Position numbers and translations under genes: made by a program
In this document: piece after piece, positions 25,019 through 33,383 of the stretch
Layout: each line of letters opens with the position of its first letter
Position numbering within the stretch: the first letter of the stretch is position 1
Notes under the pieces: generated by a model
The model's input: only the letters and a program-made list of their open reading frames with translations
Database searches by the model: none
Told to the model about the DNA's origin: nothing
IMG/VR virus record: IMGVR_UViG_3300024308_000018
Location: 165,747 to 229,746 of that record
Length of the DNA: 64,000 bases
Source of the DNA: a virus
Reading direction: 5' to 3' (one strand)

Positions 25019-25687
25019 TCAGTCCAGTATTGACCCGATAGTAAGGGCATCGAGTACGGAATCGAGAGCTTTGCCTACAATGCTCTGATCGCCTTTGGTC
25101 TCAGGCAACTTGCGGTAGCCTTTCTCCGTGTACTTCAGCTGCTTGTCTTCCAGCGCGCGAACGTTGTCCTTCTCCACCACAGCCTCTACAGTCGTATCCG
25201 GCTCTGACGCCATATCAACGCCGAGCAGCACAGGCGCGTTCAACAAGTCACGACGGATCCGAATGTGGTAACCGTGCATGCCTTTGGTGACGTAGTTCAC
25301 TTCCTTGCCCGTGAGGTCGAGCCCACCGCACGCGGCTTTGACTTCCTCGACCACTTTGGGATCCAGAATGTTGGGGCCCTCGACTCCCGCTCGACAGATG
25401 GCTACCCACCAATGTTGCGCGGGGCCATGCAGCGGGTCGTAGTTTTCATCCGTGTAGGGGATCGTGGGCAACGTTACGAACTCGCTTTCACCCACGGGTT
25501 CGAAGGTGAAGTGCATCGTGCCCCAATCATACTTGGCGCGAGTGAGTTTGTGGTGTGCCAGCGATACGCCCTGCATTGCGGCGTAGCGGATAACAGACTG
25601 AGGTGCGGAACCGTCATCGACATTGAGGAACTTGCACTCTTCCTCAAGCTCGTCGTTGAACGGCATTGCTATGTTCAACGTGATCAT
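25019..25687 (-). CDS. Hypothetical protein
   Basis: The product is 222 residues. The N-terminus MITLNIAMPFNDELEEE is a short beta strand then acidic, recalling other - strand proteins with an M-x-I/L-x-L start. Mixed alpha/beta composition and a Lys/Glu-rich helix near 180. Its 5' end overlaps the TacA-like gene by 4 bases. No recognised domain. Confidence 0.65.
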   Translation of the reverse strand: MITLNIAMPFNDELEEECKFLNVDDGSAPQSVIRYAAMQGVSLAHHKLTRAKYDWGTMHFTFEPVGESEFVTLPTIPYTDENYDPLHGPAQHWWVAICRAGVEGPNILDPKVVEEVKAACGGLDLTGKEVNYVTKGMHGYHIRIRRDLLNAPVLLGVDMASEPDTTVEAVVEKDNVRALEDKQLKYTEKGYRKLPETKGDQSIVGKALDSVLDALTIGSILD

Positions 25688-25869
25688 GATTGCTCCTTAC
25701 GCTCGGCACAGTCTACGGTGAACTGGCCGCTCTTAGCGTTCTCCATAGCCTGCTGCATTGCTTCGTTAAACTGCGGAGGCGACTTGACCAACTCTTCGAA
25801 CTTGGCGTGCGCCTCGTCATCCAGCAGGATAACCTCTGGCGCTGCCTCGACCTCTGGCTTACTTGACAT
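25684..25869 (-). CDS. Mini-protein resembling C-terminal part of TacA/DUF1778 antitoxins
   Basis: The product is 61 residues with a strong AAGGAGCAGCC ribosome site. Residues about 13-43 (VILLDDEAHAKFEELVKSPP, then QFNEAMQQAMENA) follow the toxin-neutralising C-terminal pattern of TacA-type antitoxins (V-x-L-S-x-x-D-x-x-x-F-x-x-x-L-x-x-P-P-x-P-N-x-x-L). The ribbon-helix-helix DNA-binding half is missing and is replaced by a short acidic leader. It may neutralise a host TacT-type acetyltransferase toxin. The similarity was judged by eye. Confidence 0.65.
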   Translation of the reverse strand: MSSKPEVEAAPEVILLDDEAHAKFEELVKSPPQFNEAMQQAMENAKSGQFTVDCAERKEQS

Positions 25870-25878
25870 GGCTGCTCC

Positions 25879-27195
25879 TTAAATGCTGACGGGGAAGTGA
25901 ACGTGCGGCTGATAGTTCTCGTAGGTGTAGTCGAACACCTTGAGCAGCTCGTCGTCCGGCAACTCCATGCAGTGCGCGATGAACTCGTCGAACCGGTAAC
26001 GCGTGCCGTAGTATTTGTCGCAGCCCGCCCATTTGGTGGTCAGCGCTTCCGGTACGTTGATCTTGAGCTTCGGTGCATCGATCATCGCATCAGTCACGGT
26101 CTCCAGCTCTCCGAGACGCGCGATCTCGGTATCGAGTTGGTGCTGCAACTTGGAAATGGGGGCACCGAGCTGGTTCTTGTAGATGTGGCAGTCACCCATG
26201 CTGTATTGCAGGCCGCCCGCACTCAACTTGGTTTTCGATACAGCGGCAATGATATGCAGCAGTGTGGAGTACGACGCCCAGTTGAAGGGGCCGCCGAGTG
26301 GCGCGTCACAGCTACGTTGATACGCGTTCATGTGGATCACGTGCTCAACGTTGTGGAGACTGCGGTAGTGTGGAGCACCTAGCACCAGCTGGAATGACAT
26401 GTGGCACGGTGGCAGCTGCATCTTCGGCAGATCGCGCGGGTTCCACGCACTGACAACCATGCGTGACGAGCCCGGATCGTTATCCAGCAGATCCAACACG
26501 TCACCCAGCTGGTCAATGTAGCCAGTCATGACCACGTTGTCGTATCCGGTCTCGCCTGCTTCATACATGCCCTGCTTCACGTAGCCCTTGGCGAGCAGCG
26601 CGTTATAACGCTCCATGTGTTCGGAATCACCAGTGAAGATGATCTGGGTGTCTTCAATTCTACGCCACTGTGCACCATACACGGGGCCCAGTTGGCCGCC
26701 AATGAGTTTGCGCGACGGGATGCTGTAGTTGTCCATCCAGATCTCTTGGCGGTTAAGGTCGTCGGGGTAACGCGCAGTTACCTCTTTGAACTGATCCATG
26801 AGGCCGCGCTTCTCAACCAAGCGAATGCGATCCGCCCACGTGAGTTCCGCCCAGACTTCGGTGCCAGCTTTCACCCACCCGTCCCAGATGTTGACGTTGC
26901 GGCTCTTCAGATACGCGATGTCTGTCTGTCCGCTACAGAACCAAAGCAGCTCATGCAGCATAGGCAGCAGGAGCAACTTCTTACCGCGCACCAGCGGCAC
27001 GCTGACCGTTACGTCTGGGAACGTAAACGTAGTGTGCGGAATACTGAGGCGCTGGTGCTGACGTGCGGGCTTCAGGTAACCAGTACGGCGGATCTCTAAC
27101 AGCATTGCTTGATACTGCAAGTCGACGTTGAAAACTTCGTGGAAGTCATCAGCGCATTTAAAGTCATCCATTACGTTAGGGCAGGTTCCGTTCAT
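25879..27195 (-). CDS. thyA: Thymidylate synthase (ThyA type)
   Basis: The product is 438 residues against about 264 in E. coli; extra residues lie at about 110-165 and 180-225. It methylates dUMP to dTMP using methylene-tetrahydrofolate. Motifs are GPVYGAQWR at 170-178, LPPCHMSF with catalytic Cys264, QRSCDAPLGGPFNWASYSTL at 293-312 and GDCHIYKNQ at 334-342. Asn305 in the PFN motif is the residue that reads dUMP; dCMP hydroxymethylases have Asp there. The gene is coupled to dCMP deaminase (4-base overlap), which supplies dUMP. Confidence 0.95.
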   Translation of the reverse strand: MNGTCPNVMDDFKCADDFHEVFNVDLQYQAMLLEIRRTGYLKPARQHQRLSIPHTTFTFPDVTVSVPLVRGKKLLLLPMLHELLWFCSGQTDIAYLKSRNVNIWDGWVKAGTEVWAELTWADRIRLVEKRGLMDQFKEVTARYPDDLNRQEIWMDNYSIPSRKLIGGQLGPVYGAQWRRIEDTQIIFTGDSEHMERYNALLAKGYVKQGMYEAGETGYDNVVMTGYIDQLGDVLDLLDNDPGSSRMVVSAWNPRDLPKMQLPPCHMSFQLVLGAPHYRSLHNVEHVIHMNAYQRSCDAPLGGPFNWASYSTLLHIIAAVSKTKLSAGGLQYSMGDCHIYKNQLGAPISKLQHQLDTEIARLGELETVTDAMIDAPKLKINVPEALTTKWAGCDKYYGTRYRFDEFIAHCMELPDDELLKVFDYTYENYQPHVHFPVSI

Positions 27196-27734
27196 TTTGC
27201 GTGCTCCATGAGTTTAACGTTGTTGAGGATACGATGGCCGATCTTCTTGCTCAGCGCTTGCGACAGACACAGAACTTCGTCCACGTCTATCTGGCTAATT
27301 TTGAATGTGGCGTCCTGAAGGTGTGAGGTCAGGCGATAGTCGAACAGGTAGTAGAACTCGGCTATCCCGGCATCGTTGAGAGCCGTGAGACATTCGGGGC
27401 ACGGGGTATCGGTGCACACCATAATGGCACCGCGTGCCTTGTCGCCCGCTTGCTGCAACGCTCTGATTTCGGCATGTACGACTTCAGGATTGGTCATCAA
27501 GTGGCCGTAGGGATCACCAGCTTGCGGCACGAAGTCCGGAGTAGCTGGGATCTCGCAGCAGTTGGTTGAATGGCCGGACGGCATACCGTTCGCGCCCCAG
27601 CCCAACACCTCGGGGCGATTTTCAACCGCGTCACGCGCAATGATGATTGCACCAGCTTGGCGACGTACACAGTGACTGTGGGTCGAGATCTGGAAAGCGG
27701 TCAACGCTGCGCTAACAATGTACTCGTGTTTCAT
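27192..27734 (-). CDS. Deoxycytidylate (dCMP) deaminase
   Basis: The product is 180 residues. ATG 27734 has GGAG with 7-base spacing; an ATG four codons earlier lacks a good site. It converts dCMP to dUMP. The zinc site is HAEIRAL (His87, catalytic Glu89) and TDTPCPECL (Cys112, Cys115). The insert GHSTNCCEIP at about 54-63 is usual in the family. It is the first gene of the - strand accessory block and is transcribed away from the endolysin gene. Confidence 0.93.
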   Translation of the reverse strand: MKHEYIVSAALTAFQISTHSHCVRRQAGAIIIARDAVENRPEVLGWGANGMPSGHSTNCCEIPATPDFVPQAGDPYGHLMTNPEVVHAEIRALQQAGDKARGAIMVCTDTPCPECLTALNDAGIAEFYYLFDYRLTSHLQDATFKISQIDVDEVLCLSQALSKKIGHRILNNVKLMEHAK

Positions 27735-27758
27735 AGTGGTCTCCATAAGGGGTCACCA

Positions 27759-27772
27759 CTTGTTTACAGTTT
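27759..27772 (-). repeat. 14-base repeat AAACTGTAAACAAG, copy 2
   Basis: It lies in the 54-bp divergent gap between the dCMP deaminase and endolysin genes, about 25 bases upstream of the deaminase start; copy 1 is at 25004-25017. A role in transcription start is possible but unproven. Confidence 0.35.
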
Positions 27773-27788
27773 TGCATAGGAGGTATGT

Positions 27789-28280
27789 ATGCAGATCAGC
27801 GCTAACTTTAACCTGCGCCACGTGGTGGAGAGCGACACCGCTTTCCGCTTGAAGATTGACAACAGTGCTCCGCCCGCAGTAGTAAGCGAAGCGATCAACG
27901 TTGCGGTCAACGTTCTTGAACCCCTCGCGATCCACTTTGGGGTCGCCAACATTGAGATCAATTCGTGGTTCCGCTGCGAAGCGTTGGAGAAGGCTATCTG
28001 CAAGGATGCGTATGTGAAGTGGTGTGCGCAGAACGGCATGAAGGTCAACGACGTGAGCTGGGCGAAATACTTTGCCCGCAAGCAGCACCCGCGCGGCAAC
28101 GCCGTAGACTTTGAAGTGAAGGGAGTGAGCAACAAGGAGTTGTTTGAGTGGTGCAAGGCCAACTTGGTTTACGACCAGTTGATCCTTGAGTTCCACAAGA
28201 GTGGGGATCCGCGTAGTGGTTGGGTGCACATCAGTTACGTGCCCCGCAACAACCGCAAGCAGGCATTCTCTATCGGGTAA
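27789..28280 (+). CDS. Peptidase M15A-type endolysin
   Basis: The product is 163 residues with AGGAGG upstream. Zinc ligands of the D-Ala-D-Ala carboxypeptidase/VanY-like M15 fold are visible: His100 and Asp107 in KQHPRGNAVDFEV, His147 in SGWVHISYV, and Glu134 as likely general base. The N-terminal part SWFRCEALEKAI (59-70) matches the substrate-side SxxRC element. It probably cleaves peptidoglycan peptides at lysis; no signal peptide, so it would need a holin. It is a lone + strand gene inside - strand genes. Confidence 0.88.
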   Translation: MQISANFNLRHVVESDTAFRLKIDNSAPPAVVSEAINVAVNVLEPLAIHFGVANIEINSWFRCEALEKAICKDAYVKWCAQNGMKVNDVSWAKYFARKQHPRGNAVDFEVKGVSNKELFEWCKANLVYDQLILEFHKSGDPRSGWVHISYVPRNNRKQAFSIG

Positions 28281-28283
28281 AAG

Positions 28284-28315
28284 AAAGGGGAGACACCGCA
28301 AAGTGTCTCCCCTTT
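28284..28315. terminator. Bidirectional terminator after endolysin
   Basis: A perfect 13-bp stem AAAGGGGAGACAC/GTGTCTCCCCTTT (28284-28296 with 28303-28315), loop CGCAAA, ends with a T run on + and has A-rich flanks giving T on -. It separates the endolysin from the convergent structural block. Confidence 0.88.
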
Positions 28316-28317
28316 TC

Positions 28318-30237
28318 TTATTCTGCAATGCGTTGAACTTTGCAGTACAGCACAGGCGTCGGCTCGTTCGTGAGCGGCTGTGCGTTACGTACCGGATACA
28401 TGAACACCTTGCCTGAGTTGTTGTCGGTGGCGTAGATCTGGAACGTGCGGTGCTTCTGCGACGCGATGGTGTAGAGCGGAGCACCAATGACCGGAGGCTT
28501 CTCGCGCAACAGTCGGATACTCTCTTTCTCGTCGGCGCTCAGGGCCGGGAACTTGAAGTCGATCAGCGCCTTGGTCTGCGCCCACTTGGCGGAAACCTTG
28601 ACGTTGTTGACCCCAATGTTATGCAGCCACTGATACACTCGACGCACGGCCCCATACACATCATCACGACCTACGCGGCCGCCAACGATGTCGAATACCA
28701 GACCCTTGGTGGTCGGGCGCGGTTTCAGATGTCCGCTGAAGAAGCCTTCATTGAACAGCTTGGTGATCGCCAGCCGTGTTTCCGCAGGGTCGAAGTCGCT
28801 CCAACTGACGTTGATGTCGTCGGGGTCGATGTCCGTCCATGGCCGCTCTTCGCGCACGTCGTCTGACCCGATGGGCGACACGTAGGAAACCATGCGCACG
28901 AACGTTGCCTTCGACTTGATTTCCGCAGTAGACATGGCGACCGCGCGCTTGTTGATCTGCGTGACCAGCGGAGATTGCCGCACGATCTTGTAGAGTTCAA
29001 CCTTACCTGCTTTCGTCATGGAATCGCCAGCAGCCTGACGCAACGTGTCGAGCTGGCGGGTGAGTGCTGCGCGTGTCGGTGCGTACACCACCCAGCTGTC
29101 TTTCGCGTGCTGCTCATGCGGAGTAACAGCGAGGAAGCCGTAATCGGAATCCGCAATGGTCTTCGGCGACGGGATGGTCGTGGTACGTGGGCCGACGGTC
29201 GGGCTCGTTACCGGGACAGTCACGCGTGTGGTAGCTTTCTCGATCTCAGCCAACTGCTTTTCAGCACCCTGCTTACTGGTGTAGCCAAGCTCTTTCCACT
29301 GGGAGAGAGTACGGCCAGCTGCCAGCAATGCGCGGATGTCTTCGGCGTGTGCGGCCAACGCTGCCGCCACGTACTGCTGCTCGCGCGGCTTGGCAAGCAG
29401 CGCCATACCGATTTGCGCAGTCGTCATGTTCTTGTACGCTGGGCGCTTGTTGTTGCGCAGTGCATTTTCGATGGGGTCATCGGAAGCAACAGGGTGATAC
29501 ACGTTGCCCTTATTGTCGACCTCCAACTCGGTGCCCTTGTAGACGTTGCCGCCGATAAGCACGGTGAAGTTCGGGTCGCCGACGTACTTGGGATCAATGG
29601 GCCCGCCGTCGTACTGGTGCACGGTGTTGGGCTTCTTATCCTTCAGCTTTTCTTCAACCTGCTGCGCGATAGTCTGGACGGCCTTCGGCTTGAACGACGC
29701 CTTCAGTCGCGCGACCTTGGTCTTCGGCAGGTAGGTTTCCATCGGGGTTTTGAGATCGAAGCAGAAGTAATGGCGCTTGTTGCTGTCCATATACATCTTG
29801 ATCCCGGCAGCGAGGAACCACTTGTGAGTAGTGGTGTCGTTGATGTCCTCGGTGATCGTGCCGATCTCTGTGAAGTTGGCTCGGTTTACGCCTTTGCCTG
29901 TAGCGTACAACAGGTTGTCGAGATCCATCTTCTTGGGGAACTTGGTGCCCGCCAGAATCTGCATGATCTTCGCACGGTCGCTAACGTAGAAGAACTCGCG
30001 CTTACGCTCAATCTTCAACACGATGGCGACTTTACCACGGGCATTTGCTGCGGGCACCAACTCGTAGGCTTCACCCTTATCGACCGCTGCGTCCCAGTCG
30101 TCGTTACCGTCGATGTCTATGGACGCACTGCCCATATACTTCAAGCGAATCGGAGCCACGGCGGACTCCGAAGTCATCGGTTCAACGTTACTGAGGCTCT
30201 GCATGCGGACGCCAAAATTACGCTGGATCACATTCAC
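28318..30237 (-). CDS. Large hypothetical protein at end of structural block
   Basis: The product is 639 residues. N-terminal about 230 residues look globular alpha/beta; about 270-360 is Ala-rich helical; about 440-639 is again globular. It is Lys/Arg-rich overall. No enzyme motif was seen. The N-terminus MNVIQRNFGVRMQSLS is a weak match to the M-x-I/L start shared by nearby genes. The upstream dTMP kinase gene overlaps it by 20 bases. It may be an internal virion protein, by position. Confidence 0.65.
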   Translation of the reverse strand: MNVIQRNFGVRMQSLSNVEPMTSESAVAPIRLKYMGSASIDIDGNDDWDAAVDKGEAYELVPAANARGKVAIVLKIERKREFFYVSDRAKIMQILAGTKFPKKMDLDNLLYATGKGVNRANFTEIGTITEDINDTTTHKWFLAAGIKMYMDSNKRHYFCFDLKTPMETYLPKTKVARLKASFKPKAVQTIAQQVEEKLKDKKPNTVHQYDGGPIDPKYVGDPNFTVLIGGNVYKGTELEVDNKGNVYHPVASDDPIENALRNNKRPAYKNMTTAQIGMALLAKPREQQYVAAALAAHAEDIRALLAAGRTLSQWKELGYTSKQGAEKQLAEIEKATTRVTVPVTSPTVGPRTTTIPSPKTIADSDYGFLAVTPHEQHAKDSWVVYAPTRAALTRQLDTLRQAAGDSMTKAGKVELYKIVRQSPLVTQINKRAVAMSTAEIKSKATFVRMVSYVSPIGSDDVREERPWTDIDPDDINVSWSDFDPAETRLAITKLFNEGFFSGHLKPRPTTKGLVFDIVGGRVGRDDVYGAVRRVYQWLHNIGVNNVKVSAKWAQTKALIDFKFPALSADEKESIRLLREKPPVIGAPLYTIASQKHRTFQIYATDNNSGKVFMYPVRNAQPLTNEPTPVLYCKVQRIAE

Positions 30238-30880
30238 GGGGGCCTCCTACAGAAAGCTGTGCTTCACAGCACAGGTACGGCCAAAGTTCATGGTGGATCT
30301 GCTCGATTGTCTTGCCGACAACGTTGACAACCAGAACGTTTTGCTCGCGTGCTGCGGCCTGACGGTAGCTTGACATCAGCGCCTCATACTTGGAGCGTTC
30401 GGTGTAGCGCTTCTCGATAGCGTCGAGCTGCTGACCGTCCCCGGTACGCGCATTACGGCGTTCCAGATAGGTGTCGTAGTCGAGTTCGAGGAACACGTAC
30501 AGCGGGGTGATCGGAGCGGCTATCTTCTTGTAGCGCAGGAACATGTCACGCAGTACGTCGTCGTTGCCGCACTGATAGATGTCGGTGCTGGGCGAACCAC
30601 GGTCACCCAACACAACCTTGCCCTGCTCCAAAGCCGGAATGATCCGCTTGTGGAACAGATCAGCACGTGCCGCCATCATTGCAAACAGCTCGGCTTCCGG
30701 GCTTGGATCGTATTCACCGTGCAGCACGCTCGCACGCATCGCTTCAGCGAAAGGGGTGCCGCCCGGCTCACGGACGACCTCCACTTCCACACCGCGCGCT
30801 TGAAGCTGCTCTGCAATGAACGCAATCAGAGAGGACTTGCCAGCGAAGTCCGGGCCTTCAAGTACGATGTAACTATCCAT
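30218..30880 (-). CDS. tmk: Thymidylate (dTMP) kinase
   Basis: The product is 220 residues. It phosphorylates dTMP to dTDP with ATP. The P-loop is EGPDFAGKSSL (residues 8-18) with Asp11 as in EGxDGAGKT. The dTMP-binding REPGGTPFAEAMR follows at about 36-48. DRGSPSTDIYQ at about 93-103 stands in for the family's DRYxxSxxAYQ, and LELDYDTYLERR precedes the lid. The Tyr of DRY is replaced by Gly, which is a divergence worth noting. It completes the phage route to dTTP, though it lies in the structural block. Confidence 0.9.
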   Translation of the reverse strand: MDSYIVLEGPDFAGKSSLIAFIAEQLQARGVEVEVVREPGGTPFAEAMRASVLHGEYDPSPEAELFAMMAARADLFHKRIIPALEQGKVVLGDRGSPSTDIYQCGNDDVLRDMFLRYKKIAAPITPLYVFLELDYDTYLERRNARTGDGQQLDAIEKRYTERSKYEALMSSYRQAAAREQNVLVVNVVGKTIEQIHHELWPYLCCEAQLSVGGPRECDPA

Positions 30881-30889
30881 GAGTCACCT

Positions 30890-32113
30890 TTACTTGCCAG
30901 AGTACATTTTGACTTTGTTGCTGAACACGTCGGCGACCAAAGTATCGAACAGCGCACGCGCTTCGGCCTTGGCTGCCTTGAAGTCGCCGGAGTCCACAGC
31001 GGTGGAGAAGATGCGCTGCATATCGGCGGTGAACTTCGGCGGCACGCGGCACTGACGCTTGCCCAACTGCTTGGTGAAGTTCATCAGAGCGAACTGGGCA
31101 TTCTCTTTGGCCTTGCGACGCAGCTCAACCTTGGTCATTTCTTCCGGCTTGAGTCGGTTCATGACGCGCGCTTTGAAGTCAGCCTGAGTACCAGCCATGA
31201 CTTTCGCGAACTCAACGTAGCCGTAGGTCAGACCCAGCACGTTGTTCACGTAGTTCTTCACGGAGTCGATACCGCGCAGCCCTTCGATCTTGGTGGTTTC
31301 GGCCAGAGCTTCGTTGCCCTTCTGAACGGAGGTGATCACCCGGTTGTACGCGGCGCAGTGCTTGCGGATGTTCTCGATGGACTTGGCAGTCATGGCAGGA
31401 GCCTTGGTCAGCATGCCTTGGAACTGGTTACGCAACTTGGTAGCGGCCAGAATCTGGGCCTTCTGCTTCTCTTCCTTGGTAGCAGCCTTGGTGGTCGGCA
31501 CAACCTTGTCGGCCGGAGCTTTCACCGGAGCTTTCTTGCCATCGGCAACAGCTGCGTCTCTCTTTTCCATGATGGTGGTCAGGGCTTTGGTGACTGCATC
31601 CTTGCTGAGCAGGCGCGACTGGTTCGGATATTGAACGCTGTGCATACCAGCCCACTCTTCCACCGCTTTCTGGACTGCGGTCGCCATATTCTTGCCCTTG
31701 GCGAATCGGACTTTGTAGGACAGGCGATCAGCAATCTCTGCAATCTCACCCTTGGAGAACTTCTTGGCTTTAGCCTTGGTTCCATCGGGAGCAGAGAACC
31801 CAGCAGGCTGCCGACCGGACGGGGAGGTAGCGAGATCGCGCTTGGGGTTTCCAGTATTCACCTTGGGTTTGAATGCGGGTTTCTTGGTTTTCCCGTTGGC
31901 GTTGAGCAGGCTCGTAAGTCTACCAAGTTTCTCTTGCGCCTCCTTCTTGCTGGGGAAGCCCGCAGCTTTTATCTCGGCAACAGGGCCGATAGACAGATCG
32001 TTGAGGCGGCGAATAGTTGGCAGCAACGGGGCAGCCAGTTTGCTTCCGCCAATCAGGGCGTCAACGATTTCAGCCAAAGACTTCTTGGCAGATACCGACA
32101 GTTGAATTTCCAT
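30890..32113 (-). CDS. Lys-rich protein, possible internal virion protein
   Basis: The product is 407 residues and strongly basic, with Lys/Ala/Pro-rich linkers at about 75-115 and 195-225 and helical segments between. It starts MEIQLSVSAKKSLAEI, one of the M-x-I/L-x-L starts common in this block. High basicity suits DNA contact inside the capsid. No domain was recognised. Confidence 0.65.
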   Translation of the reverse strand: MEIQLSVSAKKSLAEIVDALIGGSKLAAPLLPTIRRLNDLSIGPVAEIKAAGFPSKKEAQEKLGRLTSLLNANGKTKKPAFKPKVNTGNPKRDLATSPSGRQPAGFSAPDGTKAKAKKFSKGEIAEIADRLSYKVRFAKGKNMATAVQKAVEEWAGMHSVQYPNQSRLLSKDAVTKALTTIMEKRDAAVADGKKAPVKAPADKVVPTTKAATKEEKQKAQILAATKLRNQFQGMLTKAPAMTAKSIENIRKHCAAYNRVITSVQKGNEALAETTKIEGLRGIDSVKNYVNNVLGLTYGYVEFAKVMAGTQADFKARVMNRLKPEEMTKVELRRKAKENAQFALMNFTKQLGKRQCRVPPKFTADMQRIFSTAVDSGDFKAAKAEARALFDTLVADVFSNKVKMYSGK

Positions 32114-32127
32114 ATCTTGTTCCTTAC

Positions 32128-32847
32128 TTATTGAATCCAGATGTTGTTGAATGGGACTGTGTGCTTGACGATCTTGCCTTTGTCGTCAGTCGTGGTGATC
32201 AACGCTTTCTCGCTCGGCAGCAGAAACATGAGGCGTCCAATGTGGTCGAGGGTTCCCTCACTGAACTGAACATCCTGCCCGCGCAGTCGGCTGATCTGCC
32301 ACGCGGTCTTCGTAAACTTCACCGCGCCTTTCGCCCGTGCTTCACGTCCTACAAGGAATTGCAGGAAGTGCTTGCGGGCTTGCAACGCGTGGTCGTCCTG
32401 AACCCGAGTCACGTCAGTGTTGAGCATAGCGAATGCGGTGGCGTGTTCGATGGCCTTGAAGTTCAGAGCCTCAACTCGCGCACCGCTTGCCAGCCCGAGT
32501 TCCACAACGTAACGTCCCTTGGCAAACTTGTGGATGCCGATGGACGAGTTGTTCATGCGGTTAGTCCACACGATGGAAAACATATCGGAGCCTTCAAGAC
32601 GGGTGGTGATCGTGATAGGCCCGAACCGGGTGTGCTGGCTACTACGCGACGCCTGCTGCGCGTTGGATGCAGATTCAATCTCACCCAGCATGCAGGCTTC
32701 GGCCTCACGCTTGTCACGCAGCTTGCGCGCAGATTCAAACATCTCGCCAAACATGTTGTCGAAGATGTCGCCGAAACTTTCAGCGAAGGAGAGGCTGGCG
32801 AATTCTGATTCCGTTTTTACTTGATTCAATCCTAATGCAATGTTCAT
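32128..32847 (-). CDS. Hypothetical protein with tag-like N-terminus
   Basis: The product is 239 residues. It starts MNIALGLNQVKTESEF, nearly the same as MNINLGLNMVSES of the Acb1-like gene nearby, although the codons differ. A helical acidic region (FGDIFDNMFGEMFESARKLR) follows, then a beta-rich C-terminal domain (RFGPITITTRLEGSDMFSIV). The start overlaps the MmcB-like gene stop by one base. Function unknown. Confidence 0.65.
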   Translation of the reverse strand: MNIALGLNQVKTESEFASLSFAESFGDIFDNMFGEMFESARKLRDKREAEACMLGEIESASNAQQASRSSQHTRFGPITITTRLEGSDMFSIVWTNRMNNSSIGIHKFAKGRYVVELGLASGARVEALNFKAIEHATAFAMLNTDVTRVQDDHALQARKHFLQFLVGREARAKGAVKFTKTAWQISRLRGQDVQFSEGTLDHIGRLMFLLPSEKALITTTDDKGKIVKHTVPFNNIWIQ

Positions 32848-33383
32848 TAGTTAACTCTCCGTGCCCGAGACAAGCCAGAAATCCACGCGAGCTTGGTGAA
32901 CAACCAAATGCGTCGAGCAGGTGCCATTTTCCTTTTAGCCGCAGGCAGGACTTTGCGCACAGGGCCGCCATTCCTACAAACGATGATACCAGCGCCTGAC
33001 CCAGCCAACGCTTCCTTCAAGCGGTCAGCATGAGTGTCCCAAAGCGCGTCGCTCACTGCGAAGTAGAACTGGTTGCAGAACGGTAAATAGCGCTGCCATT
33101 TTTGGTCTGCCGCAAAATCCTGCCATCCACTTTTCACCTCGACTATCGTGACAGAGCGATCCATCTTCACACATACGACGTCAGCACGTAAATGCCCGCC
33201 CCTCTCGACCCCCACCTCAAAGTGCAGGCTATACATGAGCTTCGTGAAGTATGGAGACAGTGCCTGACGCAATAGCGGGGCAACTTGATTTCGACTGATC
33301 GACGTGAAGGTCGCGGGCCCCAGATTACCGAAGGCCCGCTGACTCGGTGTCTTACTCGTCGTCGGTTTCCTCGTACTTGGCAT
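32847..33383 (-). CDS. MmcB-like putative nuclease
   Basis: The product is 178 residues from ATG 33383 (GAGG 6 bases upstream), overlapping the preceding gene by 32 bases. The core RADVVCVKMDRSVTIVEVKS, then GWQDFAADQKWQRYLPFCNQ and FYFAVSDAL, follows the MmcB family of DNA-repair-associated proteins with a restriction-endonuclease-like fold: D...(V)EVK with a following Q/W. Asp and Glu-x-Lys would bind metal. The C-terminal tail is basic. Its role in the phage is unknown; DNA processing or degradation is likely. Confidence 0.7.
   Translation of the reverse strand: MPSTRKPTTSKTPSQRAFGNLGPATFTSISRNQVAPLLRQALSPYFTKLMYSLHFEVGVERGGHLRADVVCVKMDRSVTIVEVKSGWQDFAADQKWQRYLPFCNQFYFAVSDALWDTHADRLKEALAGSGAGIIVCRNGGPVRKVLPAAKRKMAPARRIWLFTKLAWISGLSRARRVN

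Noticed and set aside
25879-27195. dCMP hydroxymethylase instead of thymidylate synthase
   Set aside because: Asn305 is present in the PFN motif, where hydroxymethylases carry Asp, and dCMP deaminase is directly coupled upstream.
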